Assembly: GCA_964638875.1 (NCBI GenBank) | Contig: CAZXBL010000011.1 | Span: 1-23,843, forward strand | Length of the DNA: 23,843 nucleotides | DNA from: JALRHH01 sp964638875 | Lineage (GTDB): Bacteria; Patescibacteriota; Saccharimonadia; Saccharimonadales; JALRHH01 | Direction of reading: 5' to 3' | Part shown: positions 1 through 7,611 of the stretch, in pieces | Layout: every line of letters begins with the position of its first letter | Position numbering within the stretch: position 1 is the stretch's first letter | The notes under the pieces: model-generated | Told to the model about the DNA's origin: nothing | Databases searched by the model: none | Seen by the model: only the letters and a program-made list of their open reading frames with translations | Made by a program: the position numbers and the translations under genes

Positions 1-682
1 GGTTGCCTAAGACAGCACATTCAATCTCGTCACCAATAACTGCGCTTTCAATTAATATCTTGGCATCATATTTAAAGGCTTCTGTAACTGCCGTACGTAG
101 TTCATCAGCATTCGTCACCTTGCTGACACCAACAGAAGAACCCATGTTAGCTGGTTTTACAAATAACGTACTGCCTAGTTCTGCAAAGATTGCTTCAACA
201 GATAGGTCTTCTTGTTCATCTATCGCAATAGTTACAAACGGCGCAATTGCTATGCCGGCGTCACGGAGCAGCCGTTTCATAACATCCTTATCCATACCTA
301 CCGCAGACGCTAAAACACCCGTTCCGACATAGGGAATACCAGCTAGCTCAAAGAAGCCTTGTATAGTTCCGTCTTCGCCCATGGGACCATGTAGGATCGG
401 CAATGCCACGTCTATGCCGCTGATATCAAATTGATCTCTTAGCAGCGCATCTGTAATCGTCTGAGGGACAGGATTGGCAGCCAGGTCAGTTGGCGAAACA
501 TTGTGCCAGCTACCGCTCCTATCTATGCCGACAAGTACAGGGCTGTATTTACTGAGATCAAGTGCTTCTAAAACATTTTTGGCAGAGTTGATAGAGATTT
601 CGTGCTCCGCCGATTTACCACCAAAAAAAATACCAACCGTACGCTTTTGTTGGTTGGCGATTTGAGTTGTGTCATTTGTCAT
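1..682 (-). CDS. ddl: D-alanine--D-alanine ligase, N-terminal part (cut by window edge)
   Basis: This enzyme joins two D-alanines with ATP in the cytoplasm to make the end of the peptidoglycan stem peptide. About 227 N-terminal residues are visible; the rest lies before base 1. The protein opens with MTNDTTQIANQQKRTVGIFF followed by GGKSAEHEIS, the glycine-rich N-terminal loop of Ddl. It continues with LHGPMGEDGTIQG and the ATP-grasp segment FVKPANMGSSVGVSK, all typical of the family. The ATG at 680-682 is chosen because it is the first Met in frame and sits about 18 bases after a -10-like TATAAA (700-705, minus). It lies 39 bases downstream of the nucleotidyltransferase on the same strand. 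Four other peptidoglycan precursor genes (murD, murI, murB, murA) are in the window. The family call is confident; the exact subtype cannot be judged from half a protein. Confidence 0.93.
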   Translation of the reverse strand, partial: MTNDTTQIANQQKRTVGIFFGGKSAEHEISINSAKNVLEALDLSKYSPVLVGIDRSGSWHNVSPTDLAANPVPQTITDALLRDQFDISGIDVALPILHGPMGEDGTIQGFFELAGIPYVGTGVLASAVGMDKDVMKRLLRDAGIAIAPFVTIAIDEQEDLSVEAIFAELGSTLFVKPANMGSSVGVSKVTNADELRTAVTEAFKYDAKILIESAVIGDEIECAVLGN

Positions 683-699
683 AGGCTCTAGCTTATCAT

Positions 700-708
700 T
701 TTATACCA
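700..708 (-). promoter_or_regulatory. -10 element upstream of ddl
   Basis: The minus strand reads TGG then TATAAA, an extended -10 pattern (TGn-TATAAA). It would start transcription roughly 10 bases before the ddl ATG. No clear -35 is visible, so ddl may also be read from the upstream gene. Confidence 0.4.
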
Positions 709-721
709 ATAGACGCTGTGG

Positions 722-1201
722 CTACAGTTTTTTGATGTGGTCAATGATTGCCGATGTTGAAGCGTGACCATCACCTTCTGAACGCGGAACTATCGTTAAC
801 TTTGATTCGTCCATAATATTCCAAAACCGTGGGTCTGGACCATCAGTCGCGTAAACGTCAGGCTGAAGTGTGGCAACTATTTCTGCGTGCGCTGGATCTA
901 TTTCATCTAGTGGAGCTGTAGCCGGGTCTATGAATACATAGTCCACGACCTTCAATGCGTCCAACATTGTTGCACGATCATCTTGCGGAATGATAGGTCG
1001 CTCAAGACCTTTACGCGCCTTTACTCTATCGTCGCCGCTTAACATCACAACGACAGTGTCACCTAAGGTTTTAATCTTAACTGTATCTAGGTAGCGCAGG
1101 TGACCTACGTGCAATAAATCGAACGTACCACTGGTCAGAACGATTCTTTCGTTTTTATGGAATTTGCGGATTTTGCTGAGGTTTTCTATTTGGGTGATCA
1201 T
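722..1201 (-). CDS. HxGH nucleotidyltransferase (cytidylyltransferase-like family, RfaE2/TagD type)
   Basis: A 159-residue protein of the nucleotidyltransferase alpha/beta phosphodiesterase superfamily, which transfers a nucleotidyl group from NTP to a sugar-phosphate or polyol-phosphate. The GTFDLLHVGH block (about residues 25-34) carries the catalytic HxGH motif. STSAII near residue 148 matches the family's C-terminal ISTT/S-type nucleotide-binding motif. Length fits single-domain members such as the heptose-1-phosphate adenylyltransferase domain (RfaE2/HldE C-part) or glycerol-3-phosphate cytidylyltransferase. The sequence alone does not decide the substrate. The MITQ start lies six bases after a -10-like TAATGT, so translation may be leaderless. 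It sits upstream of ddl on the same strand, which suggests a cell-envelope role, but that is inference. Confidence 0.82.
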   Translation of the reverse strand: MITQIENLSKIRKFHKNERIVLTSGTFDLLHVGHLRYLDTVKIKTLGDTVVVMLSGDDRVKARKGLERPIIPQDDRATMLDALKVVDYVFIDPATAPLDEIDPAHAEIVATLQPDVYATDGPDPRFWNIMDESKLTIVPRSEGDGHASTSAIIDHIKKL

Positions 1202-1207
1202 GAATAT

Positions 1208-1246
1208 ACATTAGCATTTTTATGCTAAATTGTCAATATTTAGCAT
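1208..1246 (-). promoter_or_regulatory. Promoter with embedded palindromic operator
   Basis: On the minus strand a perfect -35 TTGACA (1231-1236) is followed after 17 bases by TAATGT (1208-1213), which keeps the key T, A and final T of a -10. The spacer holds the inverted repeat TTAGCAT-4nt-ATGCTAA (1211-1228). A third TTAGCAT half-site lies at 1240-1246, just upstream of the -35. This is the usual geometry of a repressor operator. The cognate regulator is unknown. Confidence 0.6.
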
Positions 1247-1320
1247 ACCTAGTATTGTATTTTCTCATCTGTTATGTTATCATTTTGCGGTCTCTTTTAT
1301 AACTTACCCCTTCTTCTGGC

Positions 1321-1395
1321 GGTCCCGTCGTCTAACGGTTAGGACACCAGGTTTTCATCCTGGCAACAGGGGTTCGATTCCCCTCGGGATCACCA
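1321..1395 (+). tRNA. tRNA-Glu(UUC)
   Basis: Seven-base acceptor stem GGTCCCG/CGGGATC with one G-T pair. The anticodon stem CCAGG/CCTGG encloses the loop TTTTCAT with anticodon TTC. The T-arm AGGGG-TTCGATT-CCCCT is canonical. Discriminator A and an encoded CCA (1393-1395) end the gene. It is followed 17 bases later by a strong hairpin terminator. Confidence 0.96.
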
Positions 1396-1412
1396 GAAGA
1401 GCGGGTATAGTA

Positions 1413-1445
1413 AAACCCCTCCGTAATACGGAGGGGTTTATTAAT
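1413..1445. terminator. Bidirectional hairpin terminator
   Basis: A 12-bp stem AAACCCCTCCGT/ACGGAGGGGTTT (1413-1424 with 1428-1439) with a 3-base loop. It lies between tRNA-Glu on the plus strand and the convergent surface-protein gene that stops at 1465, so it can serve both. The A/T flanks are short on each side. Confidence 0.75.
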
Positions 1446-1464
1446 TTCTGTATTTAGGACGGGA

Positions 1465-3339
1465 CTAGGCGTTGAAGCGTCGTGCCCATACGAGACGGTA
1501 AGCGAGTGCTCCACCTGCAGTAATTGAGCCGAAGAGTCCGAGTACGGAACCGACACCTGTGTCTACAAGTACTTCAGGGCCACCTTTGCTACCGCCGCCA
1601 TTGTTACATGTATTGGTATCCTCACATGTTTGCGGTTCCTCTGGCTCGTCACAATCAGCCAGGTTCTTTGAGTGTAAGTTCGCGTCAAAGTCTGATTCGT
1701 TGATCGTGATGATGTTCTTGGTACTGAGTTCACACACCTCGATCACACCCGGTTCTGGTGGCTGACAACGTGGATCGTTTGGAGGAAGGTAGTTGCCTGC
1801 CTGATCTTCTGGAACTGTAATAATCTGGCCAGTTTGTGGGTCACAGACTTGTACCATGTTTGGCTCAGGGATTACGACCTTGGTGTTACACCTGGTGCTG
1901 GTGCGGTCACCAACCGAGGTCTTAACAACTAGGTTTACGCTGTAGGTACCAGGAACCTGGAGTGAAAGCGTAGGTGTAGTTGCCTCTAATGCGCTGGTTG
2001 TGACAGTTTCGGTGTCTACAACAACTCCTGCGGCATTCTTAATAGTGAATACGTAGGCAGTTACCTTAGCATCGTTTCTTGTGGCTGCTTTACCATATAG
2101 TGTGAAATCGTTTTTGTTGATGTAGTTCGTACGAGCGAGTACACAGACTGCTGAAGGCTCTGGGAGGCGTATGTTTGCATCGTCACAGTCATCTGGGCTA
2201 CCAGGGATAGTAGGTGAATCAACACAGACTGTGTTTTTGATCTTGCCACCAAGGTAGGTTGGAACTTTCGCTGTAATAGTAAAGCTGAGACTCTGCCCCA
2301 CATTCAGTTGCGGAATAGTGTGACGCCATTCACCATTGGCAATAGTGCCAGCACTTGCGCTGATGAAGGTAACACCGTTTGGTTGCTTGTCAGTTACGAG
2401 AACATCCTTCAAGGCTACATCGCCGGTATTTGTTACTACCATTTGGTATGTAAACACTTGGTTGACGCCAACGAGGATATTTTCCTCGCCATTTACCTTT
2501 TTAGTAACTGAGACACCTGGATCAGGGTCTGGAGTTGGTTCCTTGTCCACTGTAATTCTAGTCATACAGGCGTCGTTAGTTCTTTCACCCGCAGTCGTGT
2601 TGACTATCACACGGACCCGGTAATCACCCGGTTGGTTGAACGTTATCTTACCTGATTCAGCTCTACGAGCGTCAGTACGAATGGTTCTTTCTGCTACAAC
2701 CCTATCGTTACTGTTACGAGCAACAAACGTATACGACTTGATCTGGGCGCCACCATCAACTGATGCACGACCGACGAAACTGAACTCATTACGTGAGATT
2801 TTAGTCTTTTCGATACCTTCACACTTAGCGCTTGGCTGTTCACAGTTCAATCTTCCGTGACCATACGCAATCATTGGAGCGTGCAAACGTGTGCCATAGG
2901 TCAAGTCAACCTGATAGAAACAGCCTTTTTGTTCATTGCTGCGCTCTGGTAAGTTAACACCAAGGGTGTGGCGTCCTGGACCAGTATAAATCTGAGGGTT
3001 CTTATCAAATAAAATTTGCTTGTCGTATGGACGGCCAGTCATAGATGGGGCGTAAAATGACATTGCAGAAACTTGTACTTTACAGTTTGCAGGACCCATA
3101 ACCTTGAAGTCTACGGTTGCCCTGTTATTTCGAACTGTAAATGCTTGCCCACGGGGGCCGACTGATTCTACTGTACAGCGTGGCGCACTGCCAACCTGAC
3201 CTGGTTCTGCAGCCGTAACACGGTTATGCACAAATCCCACTCCAGCCACGACAGCCAGCATCGCAGTTGCACTAACCAGTATTCTTAGGTACTTGTTGTA
3301 CCGATTTATAAATGCTTGATCACCAAATAATCGTTTCAT
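1465..3339 (-). CDS. Secreted multi-domain surface protein with DUF11 and Ig/PKD-like domains and LPxTG-like tail
   Basis: A 624-residue predicted cell-surface protein. Residues about 19-43 form a signal or anchor helix after a basic start (MKRLFGDQAF). A beta-rich region with Cys pairs spans about 50-170. Two related Ig/PKD-like domains follow (about 173-265 and 399-493, each beginning and ending near Cys). Between them is a DUF11-type domain (about 277-392, with VVTNTGDVALKDVLVTD). Two roughly 30-residue C-terminal repeats (about 498-525 and 535-563) share VC..xT..IIT..E and a closing Cys. A Gly-rich linker leads to LVDTG (591-595), a hydrophobic stretch and the basic tail ARRFNA, which is the layout of a sortase signal with a non-standard motif. 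The SD AAAGGAG precedes the ATG by six bases. It is probably an adhesin or host-contact protein; no enzymatic motif is seen. Confidence 0.85.
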   Translation of the reverse strand: MKRLFGDQAFINRYNKYLRILVSATAMLAVVAGVGFVHNRVTAAEPGQVGSAPRCTVESVGPRGQAFTVRNNRATVDFKVMGPANCKVQVSAMSFYAPSMTGRPYDKQILFDKNPQIYTGPGRHTLGVNLPERSNEQKGCFYQVDLTYGTRLHAPMIAYGHGRLNCEQPSAKCEGIEKTKISRNEFSFVGRASVDGGAQIKSYTFVARNSNDRVVAERTIRTDARRAESGKITFNQPGDYRVRVIVNTTAGERTNDACMTRITVDKEPTPDPDPGVSVTKKVNGEENILVGVNQVFTYQMVVTNTGDVALKDVLVTDKQPNGVTFISASAGTIANGEWRHTIPQLNVGQSLSFTITAKVPTYLGGKIKNTVCVDSPTIPGSPDDCDDANIRLPEPSAVCVLARTNYINKNDFTLYGKAATRNDAKVTAYVFTIKNAAGVVVDTETVTTSALEATTPTLSLQVPGTYSVNLVVKTSVGDRTSTRCNTKVVIPEPNMVQVCDPQTGQIITVPEDQAGNYLPPNDPRCQPPEPGVIEVCELSTKNIITINESDFDANLHSKNLADCDEPEEPQTCEDTNTCNNGGGSKGGPEVLVDTGVGSVLGLFGSITAGGALAYRLVWARRFNA

Positions 3340-3400
3340 ACCGCTCTCCTTTGATCCAATAATACGCTCAACTCCACCAGTAAACTGTGGGGTTTTCTAC

Positions 3401-3429
3401 ATAATACAAACTTTATGCTAAGAAGTAAA
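3401..3429 (-). promoter_or_regulatory. Promoter of the surface-protein gene
   Basis: Minus strand TTTACT (3424-3429), a 17-base spacer and TATTAT (3401-3406). This predicts a start near 3394 and a leader of about 55 bases that ends in the SD AAAGGAG before the ATG at 3339. Confidence 0.5.
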
Positions 3430-3457
3430 ATGCTATAGCTTATAAAGTTTTAAGAAG

Positions 3458-4101
3458 TTATTCGACTTTTAGTTTGTCTTTGGCAAAACTAAAGCCAAAT
3501 GTACTGCCTTTATCGACTACACTGTGAAAAATAAGCGCACCACCCTGTGCCACAATTACTTTCTTTGCCATAAATAAACCAAGCCCTGTTCCATCTGGGC
3601 GTGCTTTCTGGGCGTTCTTGGCTCGGTAAAACTTGTTAAATAAATGGTGCTGTTCTGCTTGCGGGACACCTATACCGTTGTCTTTGACCTTAAATTCGAC
3701 TGTCTTGTCGTTTTCTGTCAGTTCAATCTCGATTTTACCACCGGCAGGGGTGTAGTAAATAGCATTGTCTACAAAGTTCATAATCACCTGTCTGATCTTC
3801 GTTTCATCTAGCATCAATGTTGGGAAAGTCTTCGGTTGGTTATAGACTAATGTCATCTTTTTACCAGCCGCTGTCTCTTTCAGCTGCTGAACTTCACCCT
3901 CAATCACCTGCGAAAGATTAGTTGGCACTGCATCAATAATAAATTTGCCAGTTTTTAAACGGGATAAATTCAATAAATCAGCAATCAAAAACACCATACG
4001 CTGGCTACTTACAAACGACTGCTCCAATAGTTTTTTCTGCATGTCATTCAGTGGGCCCGCATCACCTTCCAACACCATACTGACGTACCCCTTTACAGAG
4101 G
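3458..4101 (-). CDS. Sensor histidine kinase, C-terminal part (same gene as 4112-5637)
   Basis: This segment holds the end of the dimerisation domain and the ATP-binding domain of a histidine kinase. It reads in frame from SVKGYVSMVLEGDAGPLN at the gap edge; the first internal ATG (4078) is not a real start. Visible catalytic motifs are the N box in MNFVDNAIYYTP, the G1 box DNGIGVP, the F region around NKFYRA and the G2 box GTGLGLFMAKK. All residues needed for ATP binding appear intact. The protein ends DKLKVE at 3458. It is separated from its N-terminal half only by ten N bases and a duplicated GAGG, which break the frame. Joined as explained in the findings, the full protein is about 721 residues. 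Confidence 0.93.
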
Positions 4102-4111
4102 NNNNNNNNNN
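4102..4111. other. Assembly gap (10 N) with 4-base overlapping flanks
   Basis: Ten unknown bases between ...ACAGAGG and GAGGTCAGC.... The four bases GAGG occur on both edges. Removing the Ns and one GAGG gives a continuous kinase reading frame (LRTPLT then SVKGYV), so the gap is very probably an artefact with no missing sequence. Confidence 0.95.
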
Positions 4112-5637
4112 GAGGTCAGCGGAGTACGCAATTGGTGCGAAGCCATACTAATAAACTCGTCTTTAGTCTCGTCCATAGTCTTAAGTTTGTCATTTGCTCG
4201 CTTCAGCCGTTTGGTTGCATCATCAACTTTCTCCTGTAAGGTGACATTGAATTTCTCAATTTCCTCAAATCGGAGCGCATTTTGCGTAGCAATCGTTAGC
4301 TCACTACTTATGATCCCTATTACGCGTTTGTCCTGCTGGCTAAACGAATTACCACTTTTTTTGATACCAAATAGGATAAGGCCAATCCCTTCTAGGCCGT
4401 AATCTACGCTGGAACTCATTTTTGCAACTGCCCCAATGTCGTATTTACTTAAAACTCGATACAATTTGGGTTCACTTTCTCGTATATCCTCAGTCACGAT
4501 CACTCGTTTCTTCGCAGGAGCAGTTAATTCTCGCATTGCTAATATATCTTCGTCAGAAAAATTCCGCTGGTCACCTAAGACACGCTGCTGGTTATACGCC
4601 GTAGGACGTAACTCTATGGAGCAAAATGAGGTTTTGAGGTGCTTGTTAACAATATCTGCTGACTTGTCTAGGAGCGGCTCAACATCGACACTGTTTAGAA
4701 CGTGCCTGTTAAGTTCCGCCAATACATCTTGGGTATCATATGCATCTTTATAAAATAAGCTGTTTGTTATTCTATCGAATCGTCGTTTAAGTGGCGCAAA
4801 CGAAACAGCTACAACCAGGATTAATAGCACATTTAGGCCATTACGAACCCATGTACTATCAGAGTTCTGAAGCGCAGATGTTGCAACAGACGATACAAGC
4901 GCATAGCCAGCAGCAAGTAACGCAATACTAAATGCATATCCAAGTGCTCTTACAACTACAAAACGAATATCAAGTAGCTTGTGCTTTACGATTGCGATTG
5001 AGGTAAAGACGGCAAAAATACTGACAACATTAGCCCCATACTCGGCGGCCTTAGGTTGCCCTGCAATCGGTAAAATTGCGTTTAAAATAATACCTGGCAC
5101 AACGCTCAATGTAATACCCCACAAAATATACTGGAGCTGTGCACGGCGTAATCCTACAGAACTTGGCCTCTTGTACTCTTGGATGAGCAGCTTCAGCCCG
5201 TAACCAAAATATACAGCCAACATTGCCAGTAAGACTATGTATATTGGCCCAGTTACGAGCGCACCATCCGTTGCTAGGGACAGATTGGCATCGCTAAAAG
5301 TAGTGGTAATAATAAGCAGTACTGGGAGCAAAAGGTAATACTTTGCCCTTCTAATACGACCGAGCCTTCCTACGAAACTGAAGCAGAAAAGCAGAAAAAA
5401 GTAAGGCAGAAAAGCAGCGCCGAGAAGCGTAAGGCGGACTAGGCTTAGATAAGAATCTTGATTCAGGTTTAGGTTTGCCAAAAGGTTAAAAACCAACCAC
5501 ACAAACCCTGCAAACATAAACCCAAATAAACTACGGTTAACTGCCGACCTGGAATTGCTATAAAGCAAAATTGAGCCGAGTATTAATAGGACAATGCCGC
5601 CCAAGAGTAGCGATGCATTTGCAAGCATAACCACCAT
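4112..5637 (-). CDS. Sensor histidine kinase, N-terminal part (multi-span membrane, GAF-like, HisKA)
   Basis: The 508 N-terminal residues of a membrane histidine kinase. About seven membrane spans fill residues 8-218, and two more lie at about 232-255 and 266-281. This resembles kinases with a 7TM N-terminal sensor region. A GAF-like cytosolic domain follows (about 310-455), then a coiled coil (455-490). The HisKA H box EFISMASHQLRTPLT has the phosphorylated His at about 501. The gene lies 26 bases after the acyltransferase-domain gene on the same strand and faces away from three receiver-only regulators. The first ATG (5637) overlaps a consensus -10 TATAAT (5636-5641). The Met at 5628, seven bases after that -10, may therefore be the true leaderless start (MLANASLLLG). 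The signal sensed is unknown. Confidence 0.9.
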
Positions 5638-5663
5638 TATACTTGCAGTGGACTATATGTACA
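5636..5663 (-). promoter_or_regulatory. Candidate internal promoter for the histidine kinase
   Basis: Minus strand TGTACA (5658-5663), 16 bases, then a perfect -10 TATAAT (5636-5641). It sits in the 26-base gap after the upstream gene, so the kinase could be expressed alone as well as with the two genes before it. Confidence 0.5.
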
Positions 5664-6908
5664 CTACAGTTGTTCTTCTACAAACCAATGGTGCAGCTCA
5701 GGCATGTTTGCCTTCATAACATCATTGACCTCATCTAGGTCCATCAGAAATGCTGCGCAGTCTCCACCTTGGTAGTATTCAACTGGACCAAGCTGCTTGA
5801 ATGTAAAGCCGAATGCTTCGTTCATTTTTTGGACACGCTCTGGTTCCATAATAATGCCCCACTTTTTTATGCCACGAGCACATGCATCCCTATATGCTAA
5901 GCGCCACATATTTGTGGATATCACTCCCTTTTCGGCGCCGCTATTGTTATGGTCAACCGCAGTCGTACCAAGCTCTTCAAGTAGCCCGTCGTGACCCATT
6001 TTCTCCAAAGACTCCTTATCGGTGTAATCATAGAAAGGTAAGTCCATGAATGGTGGCGCTATTTTTTTACCGGAGAACATCCTGGTCACTCCAACCACAT
6101 CACCAGATTCCTTGGTCGCTATAAATAACTTAGAGTCCTGGTTGTTTTCGTCATAAACTTTCAGTGAGCCGAAGTCGTTTTCGTCCCAAATACGCTGCTC
6201 GAATTCGGCAGCTTTTTCACTAATCGATTGCTGGTATTCCCCAACCTCAGCAATTGTAATGCCCGTTCCCTTATCAAGGTGGCTCAGTAAGGTCGAATCA
6301 CTTAACTGCTCTTTACCAAGCTTTTTCTTGGCCCAGCCTATAAAGGTAGCCAACCCACCTACTGCGACTGTAGTTGCACCTATAGTTTCTACACTTGGGT
6401 TTGCGATACCTTCAGCGGCAGCAAAAGCAAGACCCCCAACCATAGCAGTTGTACCTGCTGTAATTTTAAGACCAAAGTTTCTATTTTTTTCTTTGGTTCG
6501 TTCTGGATCTTGCGCCTGCTTAACTAGCATAGCTACGGCGGAGCCACCAAGTAAGCCCACACCGTAGTCTGTTACAGCATTTGTGCGTGCGTCTTCTCTA
6601 ATACCAACTGCTCGAAGTTTATGATTAACCTTGCTAACCATACCTTTTCCAAACTTACTATCAAGAGCTTCTGCTGCCGTAATCGCAGCACCACCTTCAA
6701 TAATCGCTGTAGCAGCAGTGAAAGCTCCGGCTGCAATGAAAGGATCTCTAGTAGCAAATAGTACACCTGCAGCAGCGGCACCGCGTAATACTTCATTAAG
6801 TGGTGATACCTCAGCGGCAATTACGCCAGCAGCAACAGCTTTACCTATACTAGAATCAAGTAGGTTTCTATCGACTTCTTGGTGTGTAAGTTCTGGGCTT
6901 GTCATCAT
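5664..6908 (-). CDS. Two-part protein: hydrophobic N-terminal half and LuxI/FeeM-like GNAT acyltransferase domain
   Basis: A 414-residue protein with no recognised full-length family. Residues 22-80, 112-130 and 148-192 are rich in Ala and Gly and likely membrane-associated or helical. Residues about 232-395 look like the GNAT-fold N-acyl synthases (LuxI autoinducer synthases, FeeM). The signs are an acidic entry block WDENDFGSLKVYDENN, then LFIATKESGDVVGVTRMF (beta strand plus the conserved Arg), then FMDLPF, LEELGTTAV, a helix around MWRLAYRDACARGIKKW, and the end strand GPVEYYQGGDCAAFLMDLDE. LuxI enzymes join an acyl group from acyl-ACP to an amino donor; that activity is inferred here from pattern resemblance only. 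It starts two bases after the arginine decarboxylase stop, so the two are surely co-transcribed. It could instead be an ordinary GNAT acetyltransferase. Confidence 0.6.
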   Translation of the reverse strand: MMTSPELTHQEVDRNLLDSSIGKAVAAGVIAAEVSPLNEVLRGAAAAGVLFATRDPFIAAGAFTAATAIIEGGAAITAAEALDSKFGKGMVSKVNHKLRAVGIREDARTNAVTDYGVGLLGGSAVAMLVKQAQDPERTKEKNRNFGLKITAGTTAMVGGLAFAAAEGIANPSVETIGATTVAVGGLATFIGWAKKKLGKEQLSDSTLLSHLDKGTGITIAEVGEYQQSISEKAAEFEQRIWDENDFGSLKVYDENNQDSKLFIATKESGDVVGVTRMFSGKKIAPPFMDLPFYDYTDKESLEKMGHDGLLEELGTTAVDHNNSGAEKGVISTNMWRLAYRDACARGIKKWGIIMEPERVQKMNEAFGFTFKQLGPVEYYQGGDCAAFLMDLDEVNDVMKANMPELHHWFVEEQL

Positions 6909-6910
6909 TA

Positions 6911-7417
6911 CTACCTCATTAAGTGGGCGCCGTTTTCCCAGTCACTTGCCTGGTACACCGCCACCACCATTGCACATATAGGTGTGTGCTTACATACACG
7001 GCCATCTACCACCATTTGGATCGGTCCAAAATCAACATTACGTGTGGCCATCAATGCCTCAAGACTCTGAGTAATATCACGGCGGACAGTAGTTTCACTG
7101 GTTCCTTCGTGTTCCACAAACAGGCCCTTTTTCGTTTCAGGATCTTGAACCCAGCCAATACCAGCCCAGGCTTCTTCATTGGGACGCTCAGCACGTTGCT
7201 CAGCCATCACTACGTATAATCGATCACCCCATTCACCTGGCATCAATTCAGTAGGAATTGGTTGTTTCTCATGAAGTTCCAGCTCGGTGTTAGGTGGGAT
7301 CACTGAACTTAACCTAATTAGATTATAGTTGGCTATACCAGCGTGATTTAACGCAGAGTCAAATGCCGCGAGTGTTGTAGGACCTGTACCGATACCTGAT
7401 GTAATGTGGATTTTCAT
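6911..7417 (-). CDS. Pyruvoyl-dependent arginine decarboxylase
   Basis: A 168-residue protein resembling PvlArgDC, which converts arginine to agmatine and CO2. The family makes its own pyruvoyl cofactor by cutting the chain between two serines. Here the site is RLSSVIPP, with Ser37-Ser38 before VIPP. The start MKIHITSGIGTGPTTLAAFD matches the family's N-terminal strand and Gly-rich turn. The EEAWAGIGWV block (about 81-90) contains the Glu expected to act as catalytic acid. Length is usual for the family. It heads the three-gene minus-strand set and has its own consensus promoter (7508-7535) and a structured leader. Enzymes of this type assemble as trimers of cut subunits. Family membership is confident; arginine as substrate is probable. 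Confidence 0.88.
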   Translation of the reverse strand: MKIHITSGIGTGPTTLAAFDSALNHAGIANYNLIRLSSVIPPNTELELHEKQPIPTELMPGEWGDRLYVVMAEQRAERPNEEAWAGIGWVQDPETKKGLFVEHEGTSETTVRRDITQSLEALMATRNVDFGPIQMVVDGRVCKHTPICAMVVAVYQASDWENGAHLMR

Positions 7418-7436
7418 AATTTCTTTCTTTAGTTAT

Positions 7437-7484
7437 AAAAAACGACATGCTGGTTCCTTAGTAGGGGGTGTCAGTCATGTCGTT
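7437..7484 (-). promoter_or_regulatory. Leader hairpin followed by T-run (attenuator-like) before the decarboxylase
   Basis: On the minus strand AACGACATG (7476-7484) pairs perfectly with CATGTCGTT (7441-7449). The stem continues CTG/CAG after a bulged A. Together with the stem end, the run TTTTTT follows directly (7442 down to 7437). The structure ends about 20 bases before the ATG and lies inside the predicted 84-base leader, so it looks like an intrinsic terminator that must be passed or refolded for expression. The ligand or trigger is unknown. Confidence 0.6.
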
Positions 7485-7507
7485 AGTCTTGAAAAGAACT
7501 ATTTACA

Positions 7508-7535
7508 ATTATACTCTTTTTTGCATTTTTGTCAA
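7508..7535 (-). promoter_or_regulatory. Consensus sigma70-type promoter of the decarboxylase operon
   Basis: Minus strand TTGACA (7530-7535), a 16-base A-rich spacer and TATAAT (7508-7513): both hexamers match the consensus exactly. The predicted start near 7501 gives a leader of about 84 bases containing the hairpin above. Confidence 0.85.
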
Positions 7536-7570
7536 TATACTTTTATAGTTTATTGTTGTTTTATATAAAT

Positions 7571-7611
7571 AAAAAGACACTGGACACAGCGAGACGCCAT
7601 ATCTAGTGTCT
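7571..7611 (-). terminator. Terminator-like hairpin upstream of the decarboxylase promoter
   Basis: On the minus strand AGACACTAG (7603-7611) pairs with CCAGTGTCT (7575-7583), nine pairs with one wobble, followed by TTTTTATTT. No annotated minus-strand gene lies directly upstream, so it either insulates the promoter or ends a short unannotated RNA (see findings). Confidence 0.5.

Noticed and set aside
3..665. Plus-strand open frames over the first 700 bases
   Set aside because: They are antisense shadows of ddl, whose minus-strand translation carries clear ligase motifs.
3374..3398. Weak hairpin CCACCAGT/ACTG-TGG followed by GGTTTTC
   Set aside because: It contains a bulge and lies between two minus-strand genes in the wrong direction for a terminator; also within the predicted surface-protein leader.
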